DNA of 14,245 nt from Bacillota bacterium (GCA_030528765.1 JAUMYD010000030.1:1-14245); one strand, 5' to 3'; counted from the stretch's first letter, positions 1 through 6,423 are shown. A program made the numbers and translations. Notes: generated by a model from the sequence alone, not told the origin.

Positions 1-42
1 ATTTTGGATATTTCCATGGTCTACTTTAGGAGGATCATATCA
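1..42 (-). mobile_element. Possible terminal inverted repeat of an IS3-family element (partial)
   Basis: Read on the minus strand, bases 42 to 18 start with TGATATGATCC and end with AAAGTAGACC. IS3-family ends characteristically begin with TG, often carry a second TG a few bases in, then a C-rich block and a GAC-containing end, and this stretch has that pattern. If correct, the element lies to the left of the window, its outer base is near 42, and it stops 38 bases short of the acyltransferase stop codon. No transposase sequence is visible here, so the call rests only on the resemblance of the end. Confidence 0.35.
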
Positions 43-80
43 CAGCTTCGGGCTGCTTCTCTTCCCTGCAAAACAAACAG

Positions 81-1175
81 CTATCTGCTATACCTGCTTT
101 TATAGCGGGCATATAGCGCAGACAGATAATTCGAAAGAAGAAGCACTGCGATCCCTACCGGCAATACGGACCATCGCGGCAGATAGGCATCTCCGATAAC
201 AAGCAATATACCGAGATACAAAAAGCCGTATATCGTCCAGTGAATGCAGTAGATCGAGGTGATGCGCTCTCCCATTGCGGCCAGCAGCTTCCTGAGCTTT
301 CGCGTGTGCTTGAACAATAAGTAAGAAATACCTATCACGCTAAATGCGGAGATCATTGTAAACAAGGCATCAAGGAGCCCCATACCGCAATAATTACCTG
401 CGGAAAAATAATACCATTCGCCTACTATCGCCATGGAGGAAAAGTATATAACGGATATCACTGTCAGGATCGGCGTCGTGATCCTGAAAAATTTATCCTT
501 GTCACGAAGATGCATCCACAAATTGCCCACAGCATAGCCGCAAATCGGGAAGATCAGCCAATTCAGCAGAGGAAAATAGGACATCTCACCGGAATACCAA
601 AGATAGCCCACCGCCGTATTGGCAATAACAGAATCCACACGCAGGCCGCACAAAAGCTGCCCTGCCACAGAGGCAAGAGCCGCAATAAAGAGCATCGCCA
701 GGGGCTTCAGCTTCAACATTCTGAACAGTGCCATGGTCAAGAATACCAGGGTGGCAAACTGCAAAATATCTGCGGCAAAGAAATAGTAAACATATTCAAT
801 ACACTCGGGGTCTCTGAAGATAAGCCATTCTAAAAGCCCCGGAATCGCTGTTCGTAAAATTTCCAGGGAAAAAGCCATGACCAGCATTTTAGCTGCGCGT
901 TTCAGCAGATCAGCGGTATCGTTTTTCTTACTGTAACAAAAGCTGATCCCCATACAGAGCATAAACAGCGGTGCACCGAAAGAGTTACCTATGATCTTGT
1001 TAAATAAATTATCGAAAACAACAGATGATACTTCAGGATCAAAAAACCATGCAACATTTTCAAATGCATGAGTGAACACCATTAAAATTACGCACAGGCC
1101 TTTCGCAATATCGATCTCAGACTGTCTTGTTATATTAACGATCTCTTTTGAAAAACAATTTCTTAAATGATTCAT
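81..1175 (-). CDS. Integral membrane acyltransferase (acyltransferase-3 / HGSNAT-like)
   Basis: A 364-residue polytopic membrane protein. The N-terminal stretch at residues 17-36 (R17, then IDIAKGL, ending in H36 after a hydrophobic run) matches the first conserved block of membrane acyltransferases of the acyltransferase-3/YeiB/HGSNAT type, in which Arg and His on the first helix are functional. About ten hydrophobic segments follow, with short charged loops (KKND, RDKDK, KHTRKLRK), and the C-terminus is basic. Such enzymes move acetyl or other acyl groups onto extracytoplasmic sugars or cell-wall glycans; the substrate here is unknown. The start at 1175 has GGAGGAG six bases upstream. The gene is visibly poorer in GC than everything to its right and lies beside a possible IS end, which suggests horizontal acquisition. 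Family assignment is fairly safe; the subfamily is not. Confidence 0.8.
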   Translation of the reverse strand: MNHLRNCFSKEIVNITRQSEIDIAKGLCVILMVFTHAFENVAWFFDPEVSSVVFDNLFNKIIGNSFGAPLFMLCMGISFCYSKKNDTADLLKRAAKMLVMAFSLEILRTAIPGLLEWLIFRDPECIEYVYYFFAADILQFATLVFLTMALFRMLKLKPLAMLFIAALASVAGQLLCGLRVDSVIANTAVGYLWYSGEMSYFPLLNWLIFPICGYAVGNLWMHLRDKDKFFRITTPILTVISVIYFSSMAIVGEWYYFSAGNYCGMGLLDALFTMISAFSVIGISYLLFKHTRKLRKLLAAMGERITSIYCIHWTIYGFLYLGILLVIGDAYLPRWSVLPVGIAVLLLSNYLSALYARYKSRYSR

Positions 1176-1285
1176 CGTGCTCTCCTCCAGCCAGGCTGTT
1201 GCGCGGCTCCTTTTCTTTCCCTCTTCATTTTTTCCTCAAGGTGCTGCATCAGCAGGTTCCGCTTTGCCTGAAGCCACAATACCAT
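1172..1285 (-). CDS. Doubtful small ORF overlapping the acyltransferase start
   Basis: A 37-codon open frame on the minus strand, starting MVLWLQAKRN and ending PGWRRAR. Its TGA stop overlaps the acyltransferase ATG in an ATGA arrangement, which would couple translation of the two. The peptide has a short hydrophobic start followed by a basic, Lys/Glu-rich helix-like stretch. There is no convincing ribosome binding site before its ATG and no family is recognised. It could be a leader peptide, the tail of a decayed gene, or chance. Confidence 0.2.
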   Translation of the reverse strand: MVLWLQAKRNLLMQHLEEKMKRERKGAAQQPGWRRAR

Positions 1286-1600
1286 CCCTGCTGCTGCTCC
1301 GAATATCCGTGTTTTTTGTCTCCATCATACTGCAGCGTGTTGTATTTGCTTTCTTCCTCTGCCAGCTGATTTTTGTCTTCCCCCCTTTCTTTATGCCTTA
1401 TCATAACTATATACCGCTTTCTTCCTGCAAGGTAAAAATTCTCTTTGCAAAAACATTATTTTGTTTCCGGGCAGCGCAGATCTGCCGGATGAAAGAGCTG
1501 ACAGCTCTTGATGAAAACCAAGTATCGATAATTTCTCCTGCTACCGTCCCCATGCCGGCAAGCTCCCCCGCTGTCCCGGGGGGGTAAGGCAGCTCCCCAA
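1176..1600. other. Gene-poor stretch between CPBP protease and acyltransferase
   Basis: No recognisable gene lies in these 425 bases. On the minus strand there are three short overlapping open frames (1407-1553, 48 residues, with a GGGGGAG nine bases before its ATG; 1249-1404, 51 hydrophilic residues with no ribosome site; and 1172-1285). None resembles a family I know, and the plus-strand frames read as low-complexity shadows. A GC-rich hairpin sits at 1565-1582 (six-base arms, six-base loop). Composition is nearer to the low-GC acyltransferase than to the CPBP gene, so the stretch may be decayed or imported DNA plus a long 5' leader. Confidence 0.4.
1408..1436 (-). promoter_or_regulatory. 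Candidate promoter upstream of the acyltransferase gene
   Basis: On the minus strand TTTACC (1436-1431) is separated by 17 bases from TATATA (1413-1408), and a second TATGAT lies just downstream. This is a plausible sigma-A promoter. It would give a leader of roughly 225 bases before the acyltransferase start at 1175. AT-rich chance matches are common, so this is only a candidate. Confidence 0.25.
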
Positions 1601-1626
1601 AGCCCGCGCTGCAGCCGGGCTTTTTT
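1601..1626. terminator. Intrinsic terminator hairpin downstream of the CPBP gene
   Basis: AGCCCG (1601-1606) pairs with CGGGCT (1616-1621) and is followed on the plus strand by six T residues (1621-1626). On the minus strand the same stem is preceded by six A and followed by only three T before GGGG. It sits about 30 bases past the CPBP stop, where the minus-strand transcript should end. The form is that of a bidirectional terminator that is stronger on the plus strand. Confidence 0.6.
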
Positions 1627-1656
1627 ATGCAGGTTCTTCCCTGGGTCTCAACTGCT

Positions 1657-2514
1657 TCAGCTCTCTTCTGCCTTCACCTGTTCCGAAGGGGCCAGGAAAA
1701 AGCAAAGCAAGCCGAGCAGCAGGAAAAAGCAGCCGCCCACGATGCCGGTGGGCAAGGGGCCCACAAAAGGAGATATCTCTGCACCCGGTGCCACAAAAAG
1801 GGCAGAAGCAGAAGCCATACCGTTCATAGCCCCATGGGCCAGCGCCGCAGGCCAGAAGCTCCCTGTCCGCATGCGCAGCCAGCTGAAGAGACAGCCCGCA
1901 GAGAAGCAGAAAAGCAGCATTGCAAAAATGCCCAGCCAGGGCCAGCCCGGGTAATCCAGGCCATAATTGTGCCCCATGGCGATCATAGGCCCATGCCAAA
2001 TGCCCCAAATCAGCCCGGAAAGCAGCATGGCCCGCCGGGGAGAGCCGTTTTCCAGCAGACGAGTCAGCAAAAAGCCCCGCCAGCCCAGCTCTTCGCCGGC
2101 ACAGAAAAGAATATTCGCCACCGGGGACAGCACTGCGGAAAAGAGCAGATTAAACAGCAGCATTCCCGGGAAAAGCGCCATCCCGTTTCCCGTAGGGTCA
2201 AAATCCCCGGGGAAAAGCAGAAAATAGAGCACCGCCCCGGCTGTGATCAGGAGCGTAGGGCCAAAGCAGGCCAGCAGATAGCAGCCCCAATTCCCCCGGA
2301 ACTTCGGCCGCAGAGCCAGATCAGACCAGGGAAGCCGATACAGCGCTTTGCAAAGCAAAGCAGAAAGCGCAGGCATCAGCATACAAACGGAAAGCAAAAG
2401 GCTTCGCCAGCCACTCAGGCCGCCCCCCAGCTGGATCAGCAGGGTAATGGCCCAACTCAGCCCAAAGCTCAGCAGCAGGAACAAAAGCAGGCCTTTCCCG
2501 CTTTCTTTTTTCAC
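1657..2514 (-). CDS. CPBP-family intramembrane metalloprotease
   Basis: A 285-residue, multi-spanning membrane protein of the CPBP (CAAX protease / bacteriocin-processing) family. The three family motifs are visible, numbering from the GTG start: EELGWR with E141, E142 and R146; IWH with H174; and AHGAMN with H227 and N231. These Glu and His residues form the glutamate/metal-type active site within the membrane. Hydrophobic segments fill the rest. I place the start at GTG 2514 rather than the ATG at 2518-2520, because GGAGG (2521-2525) abuts that ATG with no spacer but lies six bases from the GTG, and the GTG forms a GTGA overlap with the stop of the upstream radical SAM gene. The two genes are thus translationally coupled. 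The substrate is unknown; bacterial members act in peptide maturation, immunity or prenyl-protein processing. Confidence 0.88.
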   Translation of the reverse strand: MKKESGKGLLLFLLLSFGLSWAITLLIQLGGGLSGWRSLLLSVCMLMPALSALLCKALYRLPWSDLALRPKFRGNWGCYLLACFGPTLLITAGAVLYFLLFPGDFDPTGNGMALFPGMLLFNLLFSAVLSPVANILFCAGEELGWRGFLLTRLLENGSPRRAMLLSGLIWGIWHGPMIAMGHNYGLDYPGWPWLGIFAMLLFCFSAGCLFSWLRMRTGSFWPAALAHGAMNGMASASALFVAPGAEISPFVGPLPTGIVGGCFFLLLGLLCFFLAPSEQVKAEES

Positions 2515-3614
2515 AGGCATCCTCCTTTACAAGCAGCCGCCCGGTCGGCATCAGCCTCCGCCATTTCTTCTGCACGCCGGCAGCAATACTCCTCTTCCGA
2601 TAATTCTCTGCTTTCATCTCCCTGCGTAAAGAGCAGCAGCCCGGCAGGCAGCTCTGCATCCGGCTCCAGAGCCAGCAGCGGGTATTCCCGCCCCAGCGCC
2701 AGCAGGCCAGCCCGCTTCTGCCCAAAAACCAAAGGCAGCTCCCGCCTGGGGAAGCGCAGCACAGCCGGAGCCGTCGGCGCATAGCCCCGCAAAAGCCTGC
2801 GGATCTGTTCCAGCCGCAGAGCTTCCCGCACCAGCCCGCCAAAAGCCGGGTGATAGGGGCCCGCCAGCAAAGCAACTTCCAGCTCCGGGGAGGGATTCAG
2901 CCCGATGCGCTGCACCGGGCAGCGGGCCGCAGTTGCCAAAGCCAGCAGGTCCGCGCAGAGGGCCACAGCCGCTGTCAGACTTTGCGGCTGATAATCTCCC
3001 TGCCGATACAAAGCAGCCAACCCCGTATTTTCCAGCACCAGTGTGGGGTAGATCCGCAGCAGCTCCGGCTTCAGCTCCAGGCTGATCCGCATACTTTCTC
3101 TGGCCAGCTCCTCCCGATCCCCGGGTAATCCGGTCATCAGCTGTATCCCCAGGCGAAGGCCATGGGCCCGCAGCCGCAGGCAGGCATCCCTTGCTGTGCT
3201 GCTGTCATAGGCCCGCCCGCTTCTTTTCAGCACATCATCTGAAAAGCTCTGTATCCCCAGCTCCACCGTGCACACGGCGTTCTCCCGCAGAAAGGCACAG
3301 GTGTCCGCATCCACCGCATCCGGCCTGGTGGAAATGCGGATACCTGTGATCCGCCCCTCTGCCAAAGCGGGCTCTGCAGCCTGCAAATAGGCAGCCTGAA
3401 GCCTCCGGGGAAGGCAGGTAAAGCTGCCGCCGTAATAGGCCAGCTCTGCAGCTTCCCCGGGGGGAAAGGCCGCCAAAGCCGCACGGATCATTTCCGGCCC
3501 GGGGGCCTTCGCTTCGCCGCTGATCACATATTGATCACAGTACACGCAACGATGCGGGCAGCCGGACATAGGTAAGAAAAAAGGCAGGATCTTCTGCCGG
3601 GGACGAGCATGCAT
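2511..3614 (-). CDS. Elp3-like radical SAM protein (no acetyltransferase domain)
   Basis: A 367-residue cytosolic radical SAM enzyme. The cluster-binding CxxxCxxC motif is at C19, C23, C26 (GCPHRCVYC), followed by the GGSF motif (62-65) that contacts S-adenosylmethionine, then RISTRPD (93-99), ELGIQS (118-123) and QLMTGLPG (158-165). These match the Elp3/oxygen-independent coproporphyrinogen-oxidase-like branch. After residue 234 it has IGL and AGPYHPAFG, typical of the short Elp3-like proteins of Firmicutes, and it lacks the GNAT domain of full Elp3. The reaction is not known for this subgroup; tRNA modification is a reasonable guess. The start at 3614 has GGAGG four bases upstream. The stop overlaps the CPBP start, and its last codons encode the CPBP ribosome site. 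It is the first bacterial gene beside the phage late region. Confidence 0.85.
   Translation of the reverse strand: MHARPRQKILPFFLPMSGCPHRCVYCDQYVISGEAKAPGPEMIRAALAAFPPGEAAELAYYGGSFTCLPRRLQAAYLQAAEPALAEGRITGIRISTRPDAVDADTCAFLRENAVCTVELGIQSFSDDVLKRSGRAYDSSTARDACLRLRAHGLRLGIQLMTGLPGDREELARESMRISLELKPELLRIYPTLVLENTGLAALYRQGDYQPQSLTAAVALCADLLALATAARCPVQRIGLNPSPELEVALLAGPYHPAFGGLVREALRLEQIRRLLRGYAPTAPAVLRFPRRELPLVFGQKRAGLLALGREYPLLALEPDAELPAGLLLFTQGDESRELSEEEYCCRRAEEMAEADADRAAACKGGCL
2521..2528 (-). promoter_or_regulatory. Ribosome binding site deciding the CPBP start
   Basis: AAAGGAGG on the minus strand lies within the last codons of the radical SAM gene. It directly touches the ATG at 2518-2520 but is six bases from the GTG at 2512-2514, so GTG is the credible start. 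Confidence 0.7.
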
Positions 3615-3701
3615 AGAACCTCCGAATCAGGGAAGCCCCCTATTTTCTCCTGTTTTCTCCTATATTCCCTGTTCCTCCCAAAAAATCCTGCTCCCTACTG
3701 C
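3615..3701. other. Phage/bacterial junction region, candidate attachment site
   Basis: This 87-base gap divides the last phage gene from the first bacterial gene. It contains a 7-base inverted repeat (CAGGGAA at 3628-3634, TTCCCTG at 3665-3671) enclosing a 9-base direct repeat, TTTTCTCCT, at 3643-3651 and 3653-3661. No tRNA gene and no clear terminator are seen. Position alone makes it the best candidate for the attachment core; the other prophage end is outside the window, so the core cannot be defined. Confidence 0.3.
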
Positions 3702-4391
3702 TTAGCCCTGTAAACGCGCAGACTCCCGCTCTTCCATGTCTCTGATCATCTGGGAAAGATATTTCAATGCTGTATTCCCTTGGCTGGCCTGGTGCTCCTT
3801 ACCATACTGGTTTTCCGATACAGCCAGCTTCAGCAGATCCAGAGCCTGATCTGCCGAGTTCTGGGAAAGCTCCAGTGCCAGGGAGTGAACAGCCTTATTC
3901 AGCTCTGCAGCCACATCCCGCTCAGCCTCTGCTGCCAGGGCCTGTCCATACAGGGTATCATAAAGGCCGGCCTGCTCCAGTCTCTGTGCCGCATCATTGG
4001 CCGTGCGTCGGAAGCTCTCTTCGTAGCGGGGCTGCATCACCTGCTCTGCCAGCTTCACAGCATCCGCAAAGCTCATAGCCTCCACCCTGCTCTCCGGGCT
4101 GAGCACCGGCTTATAGGAATCCTGCAGCGTATGCCCCAGCTGCTGGGAAAAGACCTCCTTCACATTGTCCTCCTGCAGCTTCAGCCCGGGAGCGGCAGCG
4201 CCCCCCGGCGGGATATCATAGCTGCCGCTGTAATTATAGGTAGTCTGCCCCGGATTCATCTGCTGGCTGTCATAAGAGCCATCTGCCTTCACTCTGGTGA
4301 TCAGATAGGTGCCGCCGCCGGTAACCACCTGATCCCCCGCTTTCAGTCCCACCGGAGCAAAACCATTGCTCTGCACTTTATAAATTCCCAT
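3702..4391 (-). CDS. Phage protein of unknown function, after the lysis genes
   Basis: A 229-residue soluble protein with two parts. Residues 5-48 form a glycine-rich, probably beta-structured domain (GLKAGDQVVTGGG, then ITRVKADGSY); this type of start recurs in proteins of Firmicutes phages. After a Tyr/Gly/Pro linker (49-68), residues 72-229 are Ala/Glu/Gln-rich and strongly helical, with no membrane segment. Start chosen at ATG 4391: AAGGAGG lies six bases upstream, whereas the in-frame extension to 4526 would run through a Lys/Arg homopolymer encoded by a purine-rich leader. It is the last gene of the phage late run. Its make-up suggests a virion component, for example an internal or ejection protein, but that is inference; a moron-type accessory gene is also possible. 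Confidence 0.7.
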   Translation of the reverse strand: MGIYKVQSNGFAPVGLKAGDQVVTGGGTYLITRVKADGSYDSQQMNPGQTTYNYSGSYDIPPGGAAAPGLKLQEDNVKEVFSQQLGHTLQDSYKPVLSPESRVEAMSFADAVKLAEQVMQPRYEESFRRTANDAAQRLEQAGLYDTLYGQALAAEAERDVAAELNKAVHSLALELSQNSADQALDLLKLAVSENQYGKEHQASQGNTALKYLSQMIRDMEERESARLQG

Positions 4392-4459
4392 CGTCTTCCT
4401 CCTTTTTTTCTTTTCTCTTTTCTTTTGCTTCTTTTTTCTCTTTTTTCCGGAAACACGGA

Positions 4460-4499
4460 AGCCGGGGCTCCCCTCCCGCGCAGGCAGGCAACCCCGGCT
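4460..4499 (-). other. Intercistronic hairpin and purine-rich leader after endolysin
   Basis: AGCCGGGG (4460-4467) and CCCCGGCT (4492-4499) form an eight-base stem with a 24-base loop, about 14 bases past the endolysin stop. No T tract follows on the minus strand, so it is not a standard terminator. It is followed by an almost pure A/G leader of about 50 bases leading to the ribosome site of the next gene. It may stabilise message or separate expression of the last gene from the lysis genes. Confidence 0.35.
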
Positions 4500-4512
4500 C
4501 CAAAGCAGGCCT

Positions 4513-5169
4513 TTAATTTTCATCACTGCGTTGATAATTCAGGGAAATCGTAGGCTGTGCCTTTTCCTCGTCAAAGCTGACCCGCACCGGGAACAGCTTC
4601 TCCACATCACGCAGGCGGACGAAATTGCTCCCTTCTATGTTCACAGCCTGCACGGAAATAATCCGATCCCGATCCACATCCCGAATCTTCAGCTCCTTGA
4701 TCTCCATGTCCTCTTCCTCCTCCGGAAAGGCCGGCTGTCCGTAGCCCTGGATCCAGCTGCTGCTCAGGGGCCGACTCTTTCGATATACACCATCACCCTT
4801 ACTGCTTTCCCCCTGGGGGGTGGTATTTCCCTCGATGCTGAAAAGCACACCCTTTTCCACCCGCTCCACAATGCCCACATGCTCACTGTTGCCAAAAAAA
4901 ACCAGATCCCCGGGGCTGGGGATACGGGCCCCTCGGGGGAAATAACGCTTCCGCTCCCGAAAGAAAGCAAGCCCATAAGGAACATAGGCAAAACGGGGGA
5001 TCACCTCCTGCCCCAGGCCTGCCTGGCGGGCGCACCAGCTAACGAACATCGCGCACCAGGGCTGCCCGGGCATACCATACCAATCCCCGTATTTATTGGC
5101 ATTGTTCGCCCCTTCCCAGTATCCGATCTGCCTGCGGGCCACAGCCAAAAATTCTTCTGCCTTCGTCAT
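4513..5169 (-). CDS. CHAP-domain endolysin with C-terminal stalk-type domain
   Basis: A 218-residue cell-wall hydrolase. Residues 1-150 form a CHAP (cysteine, histidine-dependent amidohydrolase/peptidase) domain: catalytic Cys39 in QPWCAMFVSW, His97 in SEHVGIVE, and an acidic/polar pair at E113/N115 in SIEGNT. It should cut peptidoglycan amide or cross-bridge bonds at the end of infection. An acidic linker (EEEED, about 150-154) leads to residues 155-218, whose pattern (AVNIEGSNFVRLRDVEKLF, then PTISL) matches the copper-amine-oxidase-N-like 'stalk' domain found on Clostridia amidases. There is no signal peptide, consistent with release through a holin. The start overlaps the holin stop (ATGA), so the two are translationally coupled. 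Confidence 0.9.
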   Translation of the reverse strand: MTKAEEFLAVARRQIGYWEGANNANKYGDWYGMPGQPWCAMFVSWCARQAGLGQEVIPRFAYVPYGLAFFRERKRYFPRGARIPSPGDLVFFGNSEHVGIVERVEKGVLFSIEGNTTPQGESSKGDGVYRKSRPLSSSWIQGYGQPAFPEEEEDMEIKELKIRDVDRDRIISVQAVNIEGSNFVRLRDVEKLFPVRVSFDEEKAQPTISLNYQRSDEN

Positions 5170-5504
5170 TTTTCATCACCTTCCTCCCCGCTTTTTCTTT
5201 TTCCCAGCCGCTGCCAAAGCTCCACCAGCCTTCCCCAGCCATAGATGGCGACAAAGGCTGCCAGAAGACCCTGCATCACTGCTTCGAAAAGCTGATACCA
5301 GTGCAGCGCCTGGCCCAGGCTGGCTTTGCTGTAGATCATATACGCTACGGCAAAAAGCACCCCGCAGAGCAAAGCCTGAAGATCTGTGGGGAGCTTTTTC
5401 AGAAGGCCCACATTCTTGGTAAGCTCCGTAAGCACTGCGATCAGCAGGGCCAGCAAACCGATAATGGTCACACTGCCGGAACAAACGGACGAGATCTCAA
5501 GCAT
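5166..5504 (-). CDS. Phage holin
   Basis: A 112-residue small membrane protein with three likely membrane segments: about 12-30 (VTIIGLLALLIAVL), 45-60 (ALLCGVLFAVAYMIY) and 75-93 (FEAVMQGLLAAFVAIYGW). It ends in a highly charged tail (RLGKRKSGEEGDEK). These traits, with the coupled endolysin directly downstream, make holin the clear reading. It would form lesions in the cytoplasmic membrane that let the CHAP enzyme reach the wall. Start chosen at ATG 5504, because a full AAAGGAGGT ribosome site lies six bases upstream; the in-frame extension to 5570 has none. The exact holin family is not assigned. Confidence 0.82.
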   Translation of the reverse strand: MLEISSVCSGSVTIIGLLALLIAVLTELTKNVGLLKKLPTDLQALLCGVLFAVAYMIYSKASLGQALHWYQLFEAVMQGLLAAFVAIYGWGRLVELWQRLGKRKSGEEGDEK

Positions 5505-5510
5505 ACTTCC

Positions 5511-5519
5511 ACCTCCTTT
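5511..5519 (-). promoter_or_regulatory. Strong ribosome binding site for holin
   Basis: AAAGGAGGT on the minus strand is nearly fully complementary to the 16S rRNA 3' end and lies six bases before ATG 5504. It fixes the holin start and implies strong translation of the holin-endolysin pair. Confidence 0.75.
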
Positions 5520-5621
5520 CTGCTGCAAAATCCTTCCATCGGGCAGAAAAGCCTTTGCATGCCTTTCCACAGCTCAGCATATTCCTGTCCACAGGCAAAG
5601 GTTCTGCCACTGCCCACCCCT

Positions 5622-5765
5622 TTAAAGAGGACAGGCGGCTCCGGTGATCTCCTCATACTGCTGTGCGGTGATCCATCCCCGCACCACAGCACCCAGCACG
5701 CCGTTCCGGCTGATCAGGGCTGCCTGGTATAAGCGTTTCACACTTGCAAAAAAAGCCTGGTTCAT
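5622..5765 (-). CDS. XkdX-family small phage protein
   Basis: A 47-residue frame that begins MNQAFFASVKRLYQAAL and ends with QQYEEITG followed by six residues. The pattern F-x(3)-K-x(2)-Y, then a central hydrophobic turn, then G-x-ITxxQYEEITG is that of the XkdX family, short proteins of PBSX-like and other Firmicutes phages found between the tail fibre genes and the lysis genes. That is exactly its place here. Its ATG overlaps the stop of the preceding gene (ATGA), so translation is coupled. The biochemical role of XkdX proteins is not settled; a tail-associated or assembly role is usually supposed. It is easily missed because of its length. Confidence 0.8.
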   Translation of the reverse strand: MNQAFFASVKRLYQAALISRNGVLGAVVRGWITAQQYEEITGAACPL

Positions 5766-6142
5766 ATCTCAAGATCCCCCAATTCCAAAAGCAGCAGCGC
5801 ATCCAGGGCAGCCTGTGTTTCTTCCAGCTCTGTGGGCTTGCCCATATAAACGCTGATCGTTCCGTCCCTGCTGTCCACCAGATCCCCGGCAATGCTGTAT
5901 TCACTCAGTTCCTGGCGAATAACTTCACTCCTTTCTTCACCGCCTGCGTCCAGAAAAAGGCTGTCCCATTCATGAAAATAAACAGCCCCATCCACAAACT
6001 TCTCCTTTACCGCAGGCAACTCCCCGCAGACGCACAGCAGCTTCCATTCCCGGCTTCGATCCCGAAAAGGGTGCACCACCGCCCGGCTTTGCTCCGGGCA
6101 TTGGAAAACCGTTCCGTCTGCAAATACGATTCTTTCACTCAT
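5762..6142 (-). CDS. Small phage tail-region protein, function unknown
   Basis: A 126-residue acidic protein starting MSERIVFADGTVF. The first two thirds look beta-rich with scattered charged residues (KEKFVDGAVYFHEWDSLF); around residues 82-98 is IAGDLVDSRDGTISVYM, and the end is a Leu/Glu helix (ETQAALDALLLLELGDL). This sort of protein often sits directly before XkdX in Firmicutes phages, and the coupled overlap with it here fits. Start chosen at ATG 6142: GGAGG (6150-6154) is seven bases from it, but only one base from the alternative ATG at 6148. No catalytic motif is seen. A minor tail or fibre-associated role is inferred from position only. Confidence 0.65.
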   Translation of the reverse strand: MSERIVFADGTVFQCPEQSRAVVHPFRDRSREWKLLCVCGELPAVKEKFVDGAVYFHEWDSLFLDAGGEERSEVIRQELSEYSIAGDLVDSRDGTISVYMGKPTELEETQAALDALLLLELGDLEI

Positions 6143-6149
6143 ATTCATT

Positions 6150-6154
6150 CCTCC
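6150..6154 (-). promoter_or_regulatory. Ribosome binding site deciding the 5762-6142 start
   Basis: GGAGG on the minus strand is one base from ATG 6148 and seven bases from ATG 6142. The second spacing is workable, so the gene is taken to start two codons downstream. Confidence 0.6.
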
Positions 6155-6159
6155 TCTTC

Positions 6160-6423
6160 TTAATAAATCGTCTCAAGTTCCACAGCCACATCAAATTCGG
6201 GCATTGTGAAGCTGACCATGTTTTGCCCTCTTTCCTGCCATTCGATCAGCTCGCTGCTCAGAATATAAGGAGCCACGTTTTCGATCTGAACCACTACATC
6301 ATCTGCGGAAAGATCTACGATCACGGTAGTGCCGGGGCTGAAGTATCCGTAAAGGCCCGCATCAAAATCCCCGTAATCATAATCGCAGCTCCCAGTCAGG
6401 CTCCAGAGACGAACAGCGTACAC
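6160..6423 (-). CDS. Small hypothetical phage protein, GTG start
   Basis: An 87-residue protein, start at GTG 6423 with GGAGG (6431-6435) seven bases upstream. The frame stays open to 6480, but the extra residues come from a GC-rich spacer and have no ribosome site. The sequence is acidic and beta-like: repeated Tyr/Asp near the start (CDYDYGDFDAGLYGYF), then VIVDLSADDVVVQI and MVSFTMPEFDVAVEL. There is no membrane segment and no family I recognise. It lies between the large fibre and the XkdX group, so a small fibre-associated or chaperone protein is plausible. It could instead start at TTG 6426. Confidence 0.55.
   Translation of the reverse strand: MYAVRLWSLTGSCDYDYGDFDAGLYGYFSPGTTVIVDLSADDVVVQIENVAPYILSSELIEWQERGQNMVSFTMPEFDVAVELETIY

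Noticed and set aside
2518..2520. ATG start for the CPBP protease
   Set aside because: The Shine-Dalgarno sequence touches this ATG with no spacer; the GTG six bases from it also gives a GTGA overlap.
1627..2784. Plus-strand open frame of about 385 codons across the CPBP and radical SAM genes
   Set aside because: It spans two real minus-strand genes with clear active-site motifs; its own product is Gln/Ala/Arg-rich low complexity.
3615..3701. tRNA gene as integration site
   Set aside because: No tRNA-like cloverleaf, TTCGA-type T-loop or CCA end could be seen in or near the junction.
5468..5692. Open frame of 74 codons between XkdX and holin
   Set aside because: It overlaps both well-supported genes in another frame, lacks a ribosome site, and looks like chance; the 117-base gap appears non-coding.
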